NCBI GenBank assembly: GCA_036001465.1
Contig: DASYUH010000048.1
Location: 1 to 62,627, forward strand
Length of the DNA stretch: 62,627 nucleotides
Origin: Candidatus Polarisedimenticolia bacterium
GTDB lineage: Bacteria; Acidobacteriota; Polarisedimenticolia; Gp22-AA2
Reading direction: 5' to 3'
A model generated the notes under the pieces. It saw nothing but the letters and a program-made list of their open reading frames with translations, was not told the origin of the DNA and searched no databases. Made by a program: the position numbers and the translations under genes. Of the stretch, positions 27,112-36,089 are shown one piece after another (position 1 is the stretch's first letter; every line of letters begins with the position of its first letter).

Positions 27112-27261
27112 GCCGTCTCCACAATGGCTCCAAGAAGCACTCCAGAGCACAACGAATTGACAACAAGGCAACGAGTTTCCAGCGAGTTCCGACGAAAGTC
27201 GTGCGCCACCAGCCAGTTGGCATTTTGAGGAGGCGTGGGTTCGACTCCCGCCGCCTCCGCC
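27112..27261 (+). repeat. Attachment-site-like long repeat, copy C, ending in a tmRNA 3' core
   Basis: About 150 bases homologous to copy B (14571-14746), in the same orientation: CCGTCTCCACAAT, AGCACTCCAGAGCACAACG, ACAAGGCAACGAGTTTCC, GACGAAAGTCGTGCGCCA and CCAGTTGGCATTT. It ends in GGTTCGACTCCCGCCGCCTC at the right boundary of the exopolysaccharide cluster. GGAGGCG-TGGG before the T-loop pairs with CCC-GC-CGCCTCC after it. No tmRNA body precedes the core, unlike copy A. The rest of 26938-27317 shows no coding sequence. Confidence 0.75.
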
Positions 27262-27317
27262 AAGTTCTCTTTCCCTTCCTGCCTCAGGAGAAGACGCGAA
27301 GCCGCTCCGTTTTTCGT

Positions 27318-30300
27318 TCAGCGGGTCAGGCTCATGGACAGAAACCGGTCGCTCGGAAGGGAGTCCGACGCGTCCGATCCTTCCTCGTGCTCTTCGCGAC
27401 ACCGCCTGAGCAACCGGGCGACCTGGGGCGCGTAGTCGCCGAGCATGGTGTCGCCCAGACAGCCGCGCGGGCCGAAGTACTCGGTGGTGCGCTCCGCCGA
27501 TGAGCGCCAGAGCCGCGCGGCGGAGGGCAGCCATTCCCGGCTCGGCGCGACCAGGGCGATGCGACCTGTAAAGTGACGCGGTGTGTAGCGGCGCACTGCG
27601 GCGAGGGTGGCGCGCTCGACCCTGGCACGACGCGCCAGCAGCGGGTCGAGCGCAGCGACCGATGCCGCAGCACGTCGCGCCCGAACCTGATCGAGCCGCT
27701 CGGTCGCGTAGCGGAGGCGGTCCCCTGCCGGCCGGGACCACAGCGCGCGGGCGTGCTTGCTGACACGTTCGCACCGCTGGCGGAGGTAGAAGGGTACCTG
27801 GCTCGAGTAGCGGTACCACGTGGGATAAGGGCTTGCCAAAAGCGCGATGAATTGGATGGTTCGACCCGCCTGCAGGAGCCGTCGTCCCAGCTCGAAGGCG
27901 ACCGTGCCGCCGGCGCAGAAGCCGGCGATGATGAGCGGGCCGTGCGGCCGGAATGCGCCGATCTGGTCCGCAAAGTAGGTCGCGAGAGCCTCAATCCGGA
28001 TCAGCGGCGCGCTCCGGCCATCGAGGCCCGGAGGCTCGAGCCCGAAGAACGGCTGGTCGTGCCCGAGGTTGAGAGCCAGCACCCGGTAGCAGAGGATGTC
28101 GCCGTTGTGTCCCGGCACGGCGAACACCGGCGTGCGCGTCCCGCGCGGCTGGAGCGGCACGACCGCGCGCGGCGGCCGACCGGGCGCCTCCGCCGGGCGC
28201 ACGAACGGGAGGACCTCGCTCTTGCGTTCCGTCAGGATCCTCGACAGGTCGTTGATCGTCGGGTTCTCGAACAGCGTGCGGGTCTGCAGCTCCAGTCCGA
28301 ACACGTCGCGAATGCGTGACACGGCCTTGATGGCCAGCAAGGAATGCCCGCCGAGGTCGAAGAAGTCGTCTGTGGGGGCGATGTTCTCCACCTGGAGCAA
28401 TTCCCTCCAGATGGCGACGAGCGTCTGCTCGGTCTCGGTGAGGGGCCGGGCCATGCCGTGGAAGGCCCGGGCGTTTTCGCGGGAGGGAATCGGAAGGGCT
28501 TGTCGATCGACCTTGCCGTTCGCCGTCAGGGGGAGCTTGTCCATCAGGACGAACGACGCAGGGATCATAGGTTGCGGCAATCGCTCCTTGATGTGCTTGC
28601 GCAGCGTCGCGGGCGTCAGGACCTGGCCGTCGGGCGGCGGCAGGGCGCGGACGTGCGCGCCGGGAGGCGGTTCCCGTATGAGCCGCGCACCCCCGGGTGA
28701 CGGCCGAATCGCGTACACGTAGCACAGGGCCGTGTCTCGGAGCAGCGGGTCCTGCTCGACGAGAGCCTCGAACCCGCGCTGCTCCAGCAGTGCCCTGATC
28801 GGCCCCAGGTTCTCGCGATCATCCACTTCGATCACCATCTGGCGGATCCTGGGCCAGTCACGGGGCTCGAGTCCTCTCAAGACATCGAGCTCGCTCTTTT
28901 CAACGTTGATCTTCAGGAGGTCGATGCCTTCGAGGCCCTGTTCGGCGATGACGCTGGACAGGGTGCGCAGCACCGCCGGGACGCTTCGGGCGCGGAGCCG
29001 CTCGTCGATCAGGTCATCGAGTTCAGAGGCCAGCCACTCGCGGATCGCCGGGACGGACTGCTGGTTGAGCACGTACTGCTTGACGACCGCGCGCTCCTTC
29101 GCCGCATCGGCGTAAAACCCCGACAGGAGCGACATTCCCTCGAAGAACGTCAGATCGGCGGTCTTGTTCTCGCTCGACACGCCCACAGGGAGACACGTGA
29201 CGGCGGTCCCCCACGCCTCGGCATTGACTTCGAGACACGCGAATGCCGATGGGTTGGGCTCGAGGGAGATGATCCGGAGGTTTCTGGCCAGGCGGCTGGC
29301 AAAGATCGTGAACAGGCCGATGTTGGCGCCCGCATCCACGACGCAGTCCCCGTCGCGCAGCGCGATGCCGTGCCGGAGATAGGCCTGGCGATCGAAGATT
29401 TCGCCGTAGAGGTAATCCGTCTCGTTCCTGTTGAGGTGGGCCACCGGCGAGCCATCCGGCAGGACGTGCACCGCTTGACAGCCCCACAGCGCCTGCCTCG
29501 CCCGCCGCGGCACGACATACGCGGCCAATTGGCTGCCGCCGGACCCATCCTCCTGCAACCGCACGACGGCCGCCGCCACACCGGGGTGCTCCCGCATCGC
29601 CGCCTCGATCTCGCCGAGCTCGATCCGGTAGCCGTGCACCTTGACCTGATCGTCGATCCGCCCGCAAAACTCGAAGGTGCCGTCCCGCAGGGTTCGCGCC
29701 AGGTCGCCCGTGCGATAGAGCCGTGCGCCGGGGTTCGGGCTGAATGGGTCCGGGATGAATTTCTCGCAGGTCAGATCGGGGCGGTTCAGGTAGCCGCGCG
29801 CCACACCGCGTCCGCCGATGTACAGCTCACCCTTCTCGCCGACGGCGACGGGCTTCCCGCCCTCATCGAGGATGCATGCGCTGCTGTTCGGCAGGGGCGT
29901 CCCCAACGGGAGCGTGCCCGAGAGGGTCCGCGGGAGCAACGCCCCCACTCGATAGGTCATCGCTCCGACCGTGGTCTCCGTGGGGCCGTAGTGGTTGTGG
30001 ATCTCGCATTCAGGGGAAAGGGCGCGCAGCCGCTCGATCCAGTCCAGGCGGGAGGCCTCGCCGCCGAGGATCAGCCGGCGGCGGGGCATGACATCCCGCG
30101 GGTCCCGGCCGGTTTGGAGTGCCGCGAGATGCGACGGCACGATCTTGAGAACGTCGATCCGCTCGCGCCGGAAGTACTCTGCCAGCATCGCCGGGTTCTC
30201 GGCCCGGTCCTGCGAGATGACGTGGAGGCAGCCACCGGTGGCAAGCGCCGGGAAGATCACCGTATTGCCGAGGTCGGCTGCGATGCTCGACACCGTCGCG

Positions 30301-30878
30301 TGGTTCATCCCGGGCTCACATCGCAGCCGATCCGCAACTCCCTGCACGTAACTCACGATGTTGCGATGCTCGATGCATGCGCCCTTTGGGCGGCCTGTGG
30401 AGCCGCTCGTGTACATCACGTAGGCGAGATTTTCGGGCCGGCACGGCGCCTCGGGCTGTATCGGCGGCGCCGCGGCGCTCCAGTCGAAGGAATCCAGGCA
30501 GAGCGCCGGCGGCGCGCCGATCGGGAGGTTTGCGACGAGGTCTTGCTGCGTCAGCGTGCACGCGACGCTCGCGTCCCCGAGCATGAACGCGATCCGCTCC
30601 CTGGGATACCCCGCATCCAGGGGCACGTAGGCTGCACCGGCCTTCAAGATGCCCAGAATGCCCACCACCATCTCCAGCGAGCGCTTGAGGTAGAGCGCGA
30701 CGAGCACCTCGGGCCCGACCCCCAGCCCCCTCAGGTGGCGCGCGACGCGGTCGGCGCGATCGTCGAGCTCCCGATAGCTCATCCCCTGCCCTTCGAACAT
30801 CACGGCCGCCTGGCCGGGAGTCCTCCTGACCTGCGCTTCGATCAGGTGATGCAGGCAGGGCCCTTTCAGAGCGAGCAC
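27318..30878 (-). CDS. Single-module NRPS: adenylation domain interrupted by FkbM methyltransferase, PCP, Cys-type thioesterase
   Basis: A 1186-residue synthetase with no condensation domain. The adenylation domain starts at the N-terminus: YTSGSTGRPKG (156-166), GPTETT (298-303), YRTGDL (388-393) and GRIDDQVKVHGYRIELGEIE (406-425). Between A8 and A9 about 265 residues are inserted (about 463-730) with VVDAGANIGLFT (513-524) and a C-terminal DLLKINVE, an FkbM-type SAM methyltransferase. A9/A10 resume at QPMIPASF and LPLTANGKVD (782-791). PCP: DLGGHSLLA, Ser846. The thioesterase (about 915-1186) has GFCAGG with Cys988 where Ser is usual. By GrsA alignment the specificity residues read D-L-T-K-I-G-H-V-G-K, close to the aspartate code DLTKVGHIGK. 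The start is GTG 30878, overlapping the acyl-CoA dehydrogenase end by 13 bases with GGAGA upstream. Confidence 0.9.
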   Translation of the reverse strand: MLALKGPCLHHLIEAQVRRTPGQAAVMFEGQGMSYRELDDRADRVARHLRGLGVGPEVLVALYLKRSLEMVVGILGILKAGAAYVPLDAGYPRERIAFMLGDASVACTLTQQDLVANLPIGAPPALCLDSFDWSAAAPPIQPEAPCRPENLAYVMYTSGSTGRPKGACIEHRNIVSYVQGVADRLRCEPGMNHATVSSIAADLGNTVIFPALATGGCLHVISQDRAENPAMLAEYFRRERIDVLKIVPSHLAALQTGRDPRDVMPRRRLILGGEASRLDWIERLRALSPECEIHNHYGPTETTVGAMTYRVGALLPRTLSGTLPLGTPLPNSSACILDEGGKPVAVGEKGELYIGGRGVARGYLNRPDLTCEKFIPDPFSPNPGARLYRTGDLARTLRDGTFEFCGRIDDQVKVHGYRIELGEIEAAMREHPGVAAAVVRLQEDGSGGSQLAAYVVPRRARQALWGCQAVHVLPDGSPVAHLNRNETDYLYGEIFDRQAYLRHGIALRDGDCVVDAGANIGLFTIFASRLARNLRIISLEPNPSAFACLEVNAEAWGTAVTCLPVGVSSENKTADLTFFEGMSLLSGFYADAAKERAVVKQYVLNQQSVPAIREWLASELDDLIDERLRARSVPAVLRTLSSVIAEQGLEGIDLLKINVEKSELDVLRGLEPRDWPRIRQMVIEVDDRENLGPIRALLEQRGFEALVEQDPLLRDTALCYVYAIRPSPGGARLIREPPPGAHVRALPPPDGQVLTPATLRKHIKERLPQPMIPASFVLMDKLPLTANGKVDRQALPIPSRENARAFHGMARPLTETEQTLVAIWRELLQVENIAPTDDFFDLGGHSLLAIKAVSRIRDVFGLELQTRTLFENPTINDLSRILTERKSEVLPFVRPAEAPGRPPRAVVPLQPRGTRTPVFAVPGHNGDILCYRVLALNLGHDQPFFGLEPPGLDGRSAPLIRIEALATYFADQIGAFRPHGPLIIAGFCAGGTVAFELGRRLLQAGRTIQFIALLASPYPTWYRYSSQVPFYLRQRCERVSKHARALWSRPAGDRLRYATERLDQVRARRAAASVAALDPLLARRARVERATLAAVRRYTPRHFTGRIALVAPSREWLPSAARLWRSSAERTTEYFGPRGCLGDTMLGDYAPQVARLLRRCREEHEEGSDASDSLPSDRFLSMSLTR

Positions 30879-32017
30879 GCGATCATCTCCTTCATGACTT
30901 CATTGGCCCCGGCGAAGATGCGCAGCACGCGAGCGTCGGCCCACATGCGGGCTATGGGATATTCGGTCATATAGCCGTAGCCGCCGTGCAGCTGCACGCA
31001 TTCGTCGACGATCCGGAACTGGCGGTCGGTGAGCCAGTATTTCGCCATGGCCGTCGTGATGTCGTCGAGCCCGCCGGAGATGAACCGCTCGATGCAGTGG
31101 TCGAGGAAAACGCGACCGATGTGCGCCTCCGTTTTGCATTCGGCGAGCTTGAAGCGCGTGTTCTGAAGCTCGATCAGCGGCTTGCCGAATGCCATGCGCT
31201 CTTTCACGTGCCGAGTCGTGAGTGTGACCGCCTGTTCCGCGGTGGCGACTGCGCTCACGGCGACGGTGAGCCGCTCATACGACAACCGCTCCAGCATCTG
31301 GGAGAGCCCGCGTCCTTCCGAGGAGCCGAGCAGGTTCGCGCACGGGACGCGCACGTCGTCGAAGAAGAGCTCGCACGTGTCCTGCCCATGCATGCCGACC
31401 TTTTCAAGCGGTCGCCCCGCTCGGTATCCGGAAAGATCCTTCGTTTCGACGAGGATGAGCGAGATGCCCTTCATGGCAGGCGCTCGCGTGTCGGTCTTCG
31501 CGGCGAGGCAGACGAGGCCGGCGAGCCGGCCGTTGGTGATGAACGTTTTCGACCCGTTGATGACATAGTGATCGCCGTCGCGACGCGCGGTGGTCTGGAT
31601 GCCCTGGAGGTCCGAGCCCGCGGCGGGTTCGGTCATCGCGATCGCGCCGACCAGCTCGCCGCGCGCCATCGAGGGGAGCCAGCGGCGCCGCTGCTTCTCG
31701 CTTCCGTACGCGAGGATGTAGTGCGCCACGAGGCTCTGGACGCCGGCGCCGAACTGGACGACCGCGCGAGCGAGCTCTTCCGACACGACGGCCTGATGGG
31801 CGAAGGTTCCTCCTCCTCCGCCGTATTCCTCCGGGATGTCGGGCAGCAGGATGCCGGTCGCGCCGGCCGACGTCCAGTCTCCGGGATCGGGGCCCCGTTG
31901 CCCGCGCCAACAGTCCTGGCGAGGCAGGAATTCCGTCTCGATGAAGCGCTGCGCCGTCTGCCGGAACATCAGGATGTCGTCGGTCATCCAAGGGGACCGG
32001 TAGGTGCCGGAGGTCAT
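30866..32017 (-). CDS. Acyl-CoA dehydrogenase-family flavoprotein coupled to the NRPS
   Basis: A 383-residue FAD-dependent dehydrogenase of normal length. Features: AMTEPAAGSDLQGIQTTA (flavin-binding), KTFITNG, RMAFGKPLIELQ, LHGGYGYMTEYPIARMWADA and RIFAGANEVMKEMI. The MCAD catalytic glutamate position (YEG) is Ala here, but SYERLTVA supplies a Glu at the place used by isovaleryl- and long-chain acyl-CoA dehydrogenases. AGGTGA precedes ATG 32017. It is upstream of and overlaps the NRPS, so the two proteins are probably made together. In pyrrole pathways (PltE, RedW) relatives oxidise a PCP-bound prolyl thioester, so an aminoacyl-S-PCP desaturase role is plausible here. Ordinary fatty or branched acyl-CoA oxidation is the alternative. 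Confidence 0.9.
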   Translation of the reverse strand: MTSGTYRSPWMTDDILMFRQTAQRFIETEFLPRQDCWRGQRGPDPGDWTSAGATGILLPDIPEEYGGGGGTFAHQAVVSEELARAVVQFGAGVQSLVAHYILAYGSEKQRRRWLPSMARGELVGAIAMTEPAAGSDLQGIQTTARRDGDHYVINGSKTFITNGRLAGLVCLAAKTDTRAPAMKGISLILVETKDLSGYRAGRPLEKVGMHGQDTCELFFDDVRVPCANLLGSSEGRGLSQMLERLSYERLTVAVSAVATAEQAVTLTTRHVKERMAFGKPLIELQNTRFKLAECKTEAHIGRVFLDHCIERFISGGLDDITTAMAKYWLTDRQFRIVDECVQLHGGYGYMTEYPIARMWADARVLRIFAGANEVMKEMIACSL

Positions 32018-32665
32018 GAGCGTTCACCTGTGAAGAGCCGCGCAGCGATATCGTCGGCCTCGAGTGGCGAATGCATCAGCAACCACTATCCGAATGCCGC
32101 TGGTCCATCACCGAGCGACGTGGAACGGGCCTCATTCATGCTCGCCTCCGGCCGTCGGGCAACAGGACCACCAAGTGTGCTCGCGTGAGGGGAGGATTGC
32201 CATCGCGAGAAAACCGGATTGACGTGGAGGAAGAGACCCGATCCTCAGGCAGGGCCGTTGGCTGGACCCTCACACGGAGCGAAAACGCCGGCCATTGAGG
32301 GATCTTCCGCATCATCGCATCCAGTCTTTCCCCGGGACACTTTCATGTTTCTCCGATTGCCGGAAGGGCCGCGCACGGCAGGCTTCATATGCCAGGGCAT
32401 CCAGGCGCATGCCAGGGGGTCGGCCCGCTTCCCCGCGGGCTGGCGATCAGATTGACGAGCGCCCAGGATGTGCACGTTCCCGGTGATCCGGTTGCTGCCG
32501 TACGGAGGGTTCGAGCCGTCGCCGGAGATCTGCGCCATGAAGCACGGTCCGTTGAAGACGTTGTCGACCTCCGCCGAACCCTGCACAGCCCGCCGAAGTT
32601 GATGATAATCTCTGCGTCCCGCCCGATTCGATCACGGTCCATAAGCGCGCGGGGAGGAGGCGTCC
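32018..32665. other. Divergent intergenic region, about 650 bp
   Basis: This lies between the acyl-CoA dehydrogenase/NRPS operon (minus) and the FAD oxidase (plus). A minus-strand stretch at about 32450-32590 reads GPCFMAQISGDGSNPPYGSN, which looks like a protein remnant, but it has no recognised family and no ribosome site. No promoter, riboswitch or terminator could be supported. Confidence 0.4.
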
Positions 32666-34207
32666 TTGGGCCCGGCAGCCGGAGAAAACTCCCGCCCCAT
32701 CGAGCAGGCCTGCTTCTGGCTGGCCGGCCGGAAACGGGAATCCGATCCTCCCCTGATCGGCCGGCGCGAGGCGGACATCGCCATCATCGGAGCCGGCCTG
32801 ACCGGGCTGTGGACGGCGATCTTCCTCAAGCGCTTCGACCCGGAGCAGGACATCGTGGTCGTGGAGCAGGGGGACGCGGCGTTCGGCGCCAGCGGCCGGA
32901 ACGCCGGGATGCTCGGCGAGGGGATCGACCACTCGCACGAGCTGGCCATCGCCCACTTCGGGCGGCGGGAGGCGGTCCGGATGGCCGGCCTAGGGGTCGA
33001 GAACATCCGCTCGATGCTGACGTTCCTCGAAGAGCGCGGCATCGACTGCGACCTCGAGCGCACGGGACAGCTGCACGTCGCCCTGCTGCCGTCGCAGGTC
33101 GAGGAGCTGCGCGAGTCGGCCGAGGTGGCGCGGCAGCTCGGCCTGACGCACTTCCGCTTCCTCGACGCCGCGGAGACCCGCGCCGAGCTGAACTGCGCCC
33201 GCTTCCAGGGGGCCCTGCTCAATCCGAATTCCTGCATTCTCGATCCGGTGAAGCTGGTGGAGGGTCTCAAGCGCGAGGCGGTCCGGTCCGGCGTCGTCTT
33301 CCACGAGCGGACCCGCGTGACCGCCATCGAGCGGTCGAACGGCGGGATGCGGGTGCGGTCGGTCCATGTTCCCGGCGCCGGGGGACCTCCCGCGGCCCGC
33401 ATGGAAGCGACCGGGGTCGCGGCCGAGCGCCTGCAGGCCGCGGCCGCGCGATTGAAGGCGGCTGCGGCCCGCGCCCAGGCCTCGTCCGCCCCCCCGCCCG
33501 GCGCCGAGGGGGAGCTTCTGGCGCGACGCCTGATCCTGGCGACCAACGCCTACACGCACCACCTGTTCCCACGGCTCCTGAGCCGCTTCATCCCGCTCTA
33601 CGACTACATCCTGGTGAGCGAGCCCCTGAGCGGGGACCAGATGGCGCGGATCGGCTGGCGCCAGAGGCAGGGGGTGACCGACACACGGTCCTTCTTCAAG
33701 TACTACCGCCTCACTGCCGACAACCGGATCCTGTGGGGGACCAGCGAGGCGGCGTACTACTCGGGGAACCGCGTCGACGCGGGCTGCGACCACTCCGAGC
33801 GCCATTACTCCGAGCTGCGCGACAGCTTCCGCCGCCACTTCCCGCAGCTCGGCGACCTGCCGTTCCCCTACGCCTGGGGCGGGCCCATCTGCTCGACGAC
33901 GCGCTTCACGCCGTTCTTCGGCGCCGCCGAGGGGGGGCGCGTCCTCTACGGCCTGGGCTACACCGGCCACGGGCTCGGCAACACGCACCTGGCCGGACAG
34001 ATCCTCGCCCACATGGCGCTGGAGCGAAAAAGCACCCTGCTCGATCTCGCCCTGGTTCGCAAGCACCCGTTCCCGTACCCGCCCGAGCCGCTGCGCACCC
34101 TGGCGGTCAAGGCCGTCACGAAGGCGCTGCGCCGCGTCGACGCGGGGGGCCGTCCGGGCCTCCTCCTGCGCATCCTCGACCTGATGGGGATAGGACTCTC
34201 GAGCTGA
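32666..34207 (+). CDS. FAD-dependent amine/D-amino-acid oxidase-type oxidoreductase (DAO family)
   Basis: A 513-residue flavoprotein. It has the Rossmann dinucleotide motif IAIIGAGLTGLWTAIFLKRF (about 38-57), ending in an acidic VVVEQGD, the AFGASGRNAGML segment typical of the DAO/gamma-glutamylputrescine-oxidase group, and the C-terminal GLGYTGHGLGNTHLAGQILA FAD motif. It would oxidise a C-N bond to an imine with release of peroxide or electron transfer. The start is TTG 32666 with GGAGGAGG about 9 bases upstream. About 45 residues in the substrate-domain region (33373-33510) are an Ala/Pro-rich insert with repeated LQAAAAR/LKAAAAR units. It is divergent from the NRPS/dehydrogenase operon and could act on an amino acid linked to it. 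Confidence 0.85.
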   Translation: MGPAAGENSRPIEQACFWLAGRKRESDPPLIGRREADIAIIGAGLTGLWTAIFLKRFDPEQDIVVVEQGDAAFGASGRNAGMLGEGIDHSHELAIAHFGRREAVRMAGLGVENIRSMLTFLEERGIDCDLERTGQLHVALLPSQVEELRESAEVARQLGLTHFRFLDAAETRAELNCARFQGALLNPNSCILDPVKLVEGLKREAVRSGVVFHERTRVTAIERSNGGMRVRSVHVPGAGGPPAARMEATGVAAERLQAAAARLKAAAARAQASSAPPPGAEGELLARRLILATNAYTHHLFPRLLSRFIPLYDYILVSEPLSGDQMARIGWRQRQGVTDTRSFFKYYRLTADNRILWGTSEAAYYSGNRVDAGCDHSERHYSELRDSFRRHFPQLGDLPFPYAWGGPICSTTRFTPFFGAAEGGRVLYGLGYTGHGLGNTHLAGQILAHMALERKSTLLDLALVRKHPFPYPPEPLRTLAVKAVTKALRRVDAGGRPGLLLRILDLMGIGLSS

Positions 34208-34271
34208 GAGAGAACGCGTCGGCGCCCGCAGGCGATCCAGCCGGCCAGGTTCTACGCGGCGGGATCGCCGC

Positions 34272-36002
34272 TCATCTGGCCCCCGCGGGCCCGAGCGCCC
34301 GATCGAGCGTCTTGGGATCGTCGAGGAGGAGCCACTCGACGATCGACAGCGGCAGGCTCCCGTTCTTGAGCAGGTCGTCGTGGAAGTCGCCCAGCCGGAA
34401 GTCCTTGCCGCGGCGATCGCGATACAGGCCGAGCAGGCGCATGATCTGCCACTTGCCGACCATGTAGGTGATCTTCTGCGTCGGATCCGAGGCGGCGCCC
34501 GCCGCTTCTCCTTCGGCCGCCTCACGGTCCAGCCCGCCGGCCTCCATGAAGTACTTGACCGCTTCCTCGAACGTCCAGCGGCCGGTGTGCAGGTTGACGT
34601 CGACGCCGATCCGGGCGGCGCGATAGCGCGACAACCTCAAGATTTGTCCCTGGCCGGCGGAGCCGTCCGGGTAGAGCCCGGCCCGCATCAGCATCTCCTC
34701 CGTGTACAGCGCCCAGCCCTCGACGAAGACCCCGTCCCCCTGCTGGCGCCTGATCTCGTCCTGCAGGTGGTTGGCGATCGAGATCTGCAGGAAATGGCCC
34801 GGGATTCCCTCGTGTCCCAGGATGGGGCGCGGGTCCTCGATGGCGGCGCGGATGTAGAAATTGGCGCTCTTCGGGCTGTACGTCGGGATGAAGTAGAAGC
34901 CGCTCGGGTCGGAGTCGTACAGCCCGGGGGGGTTCATGAAGCCGCCCGGGCTCGTCGGCTTGAACGCCTCCGGCAGCTGCCGGATGGAGAAGCGCCCGAG
35001 ATAGGGGGGGAGCGTCAGGAGGCGGTTCTCTCCGAGAAAGCGGATCATCTCGTCCTGGCGGCTCTCGTACGCCTTCAGGAATTCCTCCTGGTCCTTCGGG
35101 ATGACGCGGCTGCGGGAGGGATCCGGGTTGGCCATCGCCGGATCCTTGAGCAGAGCCTCGAGGGCCCGGTAGCGGGCCAGCTCCGCCTGGCCGAGCATCT
35201 CGACCTGGCCCGCGTCGATCGGCAGCAGGTAGGCGGTCTTCAGAAGCGTGTTGTAGTTCTCCATCCCCATCGGCTTGAAGGGCTGCATCTGAGGCAGGCG
35301 AGTCTCGAGCCAGTCGGCGAAGCCGTGCAGGGCCTGAATGGCGGCGTCCCTGGCCTTCACCAGCGAGTCTCTCTCGGCCGCGCTCAGGTCCGGGGCGAGG
35401 GTCATCAGGCTGTCCTTGAACAGCGGGTCGATGGCGCGCGCCGCTTCGATGGCGAGACGGGAGTAGAGAGCCACCGGGCGGGTCAGGTTCGCCTTCCCCT
35501 GCTCCAGGAGCGCGGGCATCGCCTGCAGCCGCGCCGTGGCCGCCAGCGCCCGGGCGCGCGGCGGGGCGTACTCCTTCTTGAGCAGCGAGAAGATGGCGTT
35601 GCTGCACTCGCCGACGTAGACCTGCGGGTTGGCCGCCTCGGGATCCAGGACGCGATCGATGAACTCCACCGTCCCGACCTGGGCCCTGAACAGGAGCCAG
35701 TCGATCCGATCGTTCCTGCTCCATGAATCGGACGGCATCGCCCGGACCTGCGCGAGCACGTCGGCGACGCGCTTTCTCCTGGACGCCACGGCCCGGGCGG
35801 AGTAATCGGCCAGCCGGTCGTCCCAGGTGTGCAGCCCCTGCGAGCTGCTCGACACCGGATAGCTCTGATCGCGCCAGCCGTAGTACTCGGCCGCCAGTTT
35901 CCGCAGCGCCTCGGGAGTCGCCGCCGGCGCGGCCCGCGCGACCCGCACAGCGCCCAGGACGAACACCGCCGCACCGAGAAGCACCATCCCCCGCATCATC
36001 AT
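34272..36002 (-). CDS. DUF885-family zinc-metallopeptidase-like protein, exported
   Basis: A 576-residue protein with a signal peptide (MRGMVLLGAAVFVLGAVRVARA). The DUF885 core contains HEGIPGHFLQ (397-406), an HExxxGH variant of the gluzincin motif, followed by EGWALYTEE (about 425), whose Glu would be the third zinc ligand. It ends at the usual family position. Members are periplasmic or lipid-anchored proteins of Acidobacteria, Proteobacteria and Actinobacteria, generally believed to be peptidases; a substrate is not established. ATG 36002 is preceded by GGAGGAG but is the first of three consecutive ATG codons, so the exact start is ambiguous by one or two residues. Confidence 0.85.
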   Translation of the reverse strand: MMMRGMVLLGAAVFVLGAVRVARAAPAATPEALRKLAAEYYGWRDQSYPVSSSSQGLHTWDDRLADYSARAVASRRKRVADVLAQVRAMPSDSWSRNDRIDWLLFRAQVGTVEFIDRVLDPEAANPQVYVGECSNAIFSLLKKEYAPPRARALAATARLQAMPALLEQGKANLTRPVALYSRLAIEAARAIDPLFKDSLMTLAPDLSAAERDSLVKARDAAIQALHGFADWLETRLPQMQPFKPMGMENYNTLLKTAYLLPIDAGQVEMLGQAELARYRALEALLKDPAMANPDPSRSRVIPKDQEEFLKAYESRQDEMIRFLGENRLLTLPPYLGRFSIRQLPEAFKPTSPGGFMNPPGLYDSDPSGFYFIPTYSPKSANFYIRAAIEDPRPILGHEGIPGHFLQISIANHLQDEIRRQQGDGVFVEGWALYTEEMLMRAGLYPDGSAGQGQILRLSRYRAARIGVDVNLHTGRWTFEEAVKYFMEAGGLDREAAEGEAAGAASDPTQKITYMVGKWQIMRLLGLYRDRRGKDFRLGDFHDDLLKNGSLPLSIVEWLLLDDPKTLDRALGPAGAR

Positions 36003-36089
36003 GTCTCCTCCGGTCCTCATCCAGCGCCCCTTGCCGCGGGGCGGGGGGGCATTATATGTTGGTCGCTCGCGCAGCATGGGGGGTGGACG

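Noticed and set aside
32450-32590. Short secreted-protein remnant antisense in the NRPS intergenic region
   Set aside because: Readable for only about 40 residues, without start, stop context or family; kept only as a note in the intergenic entry.
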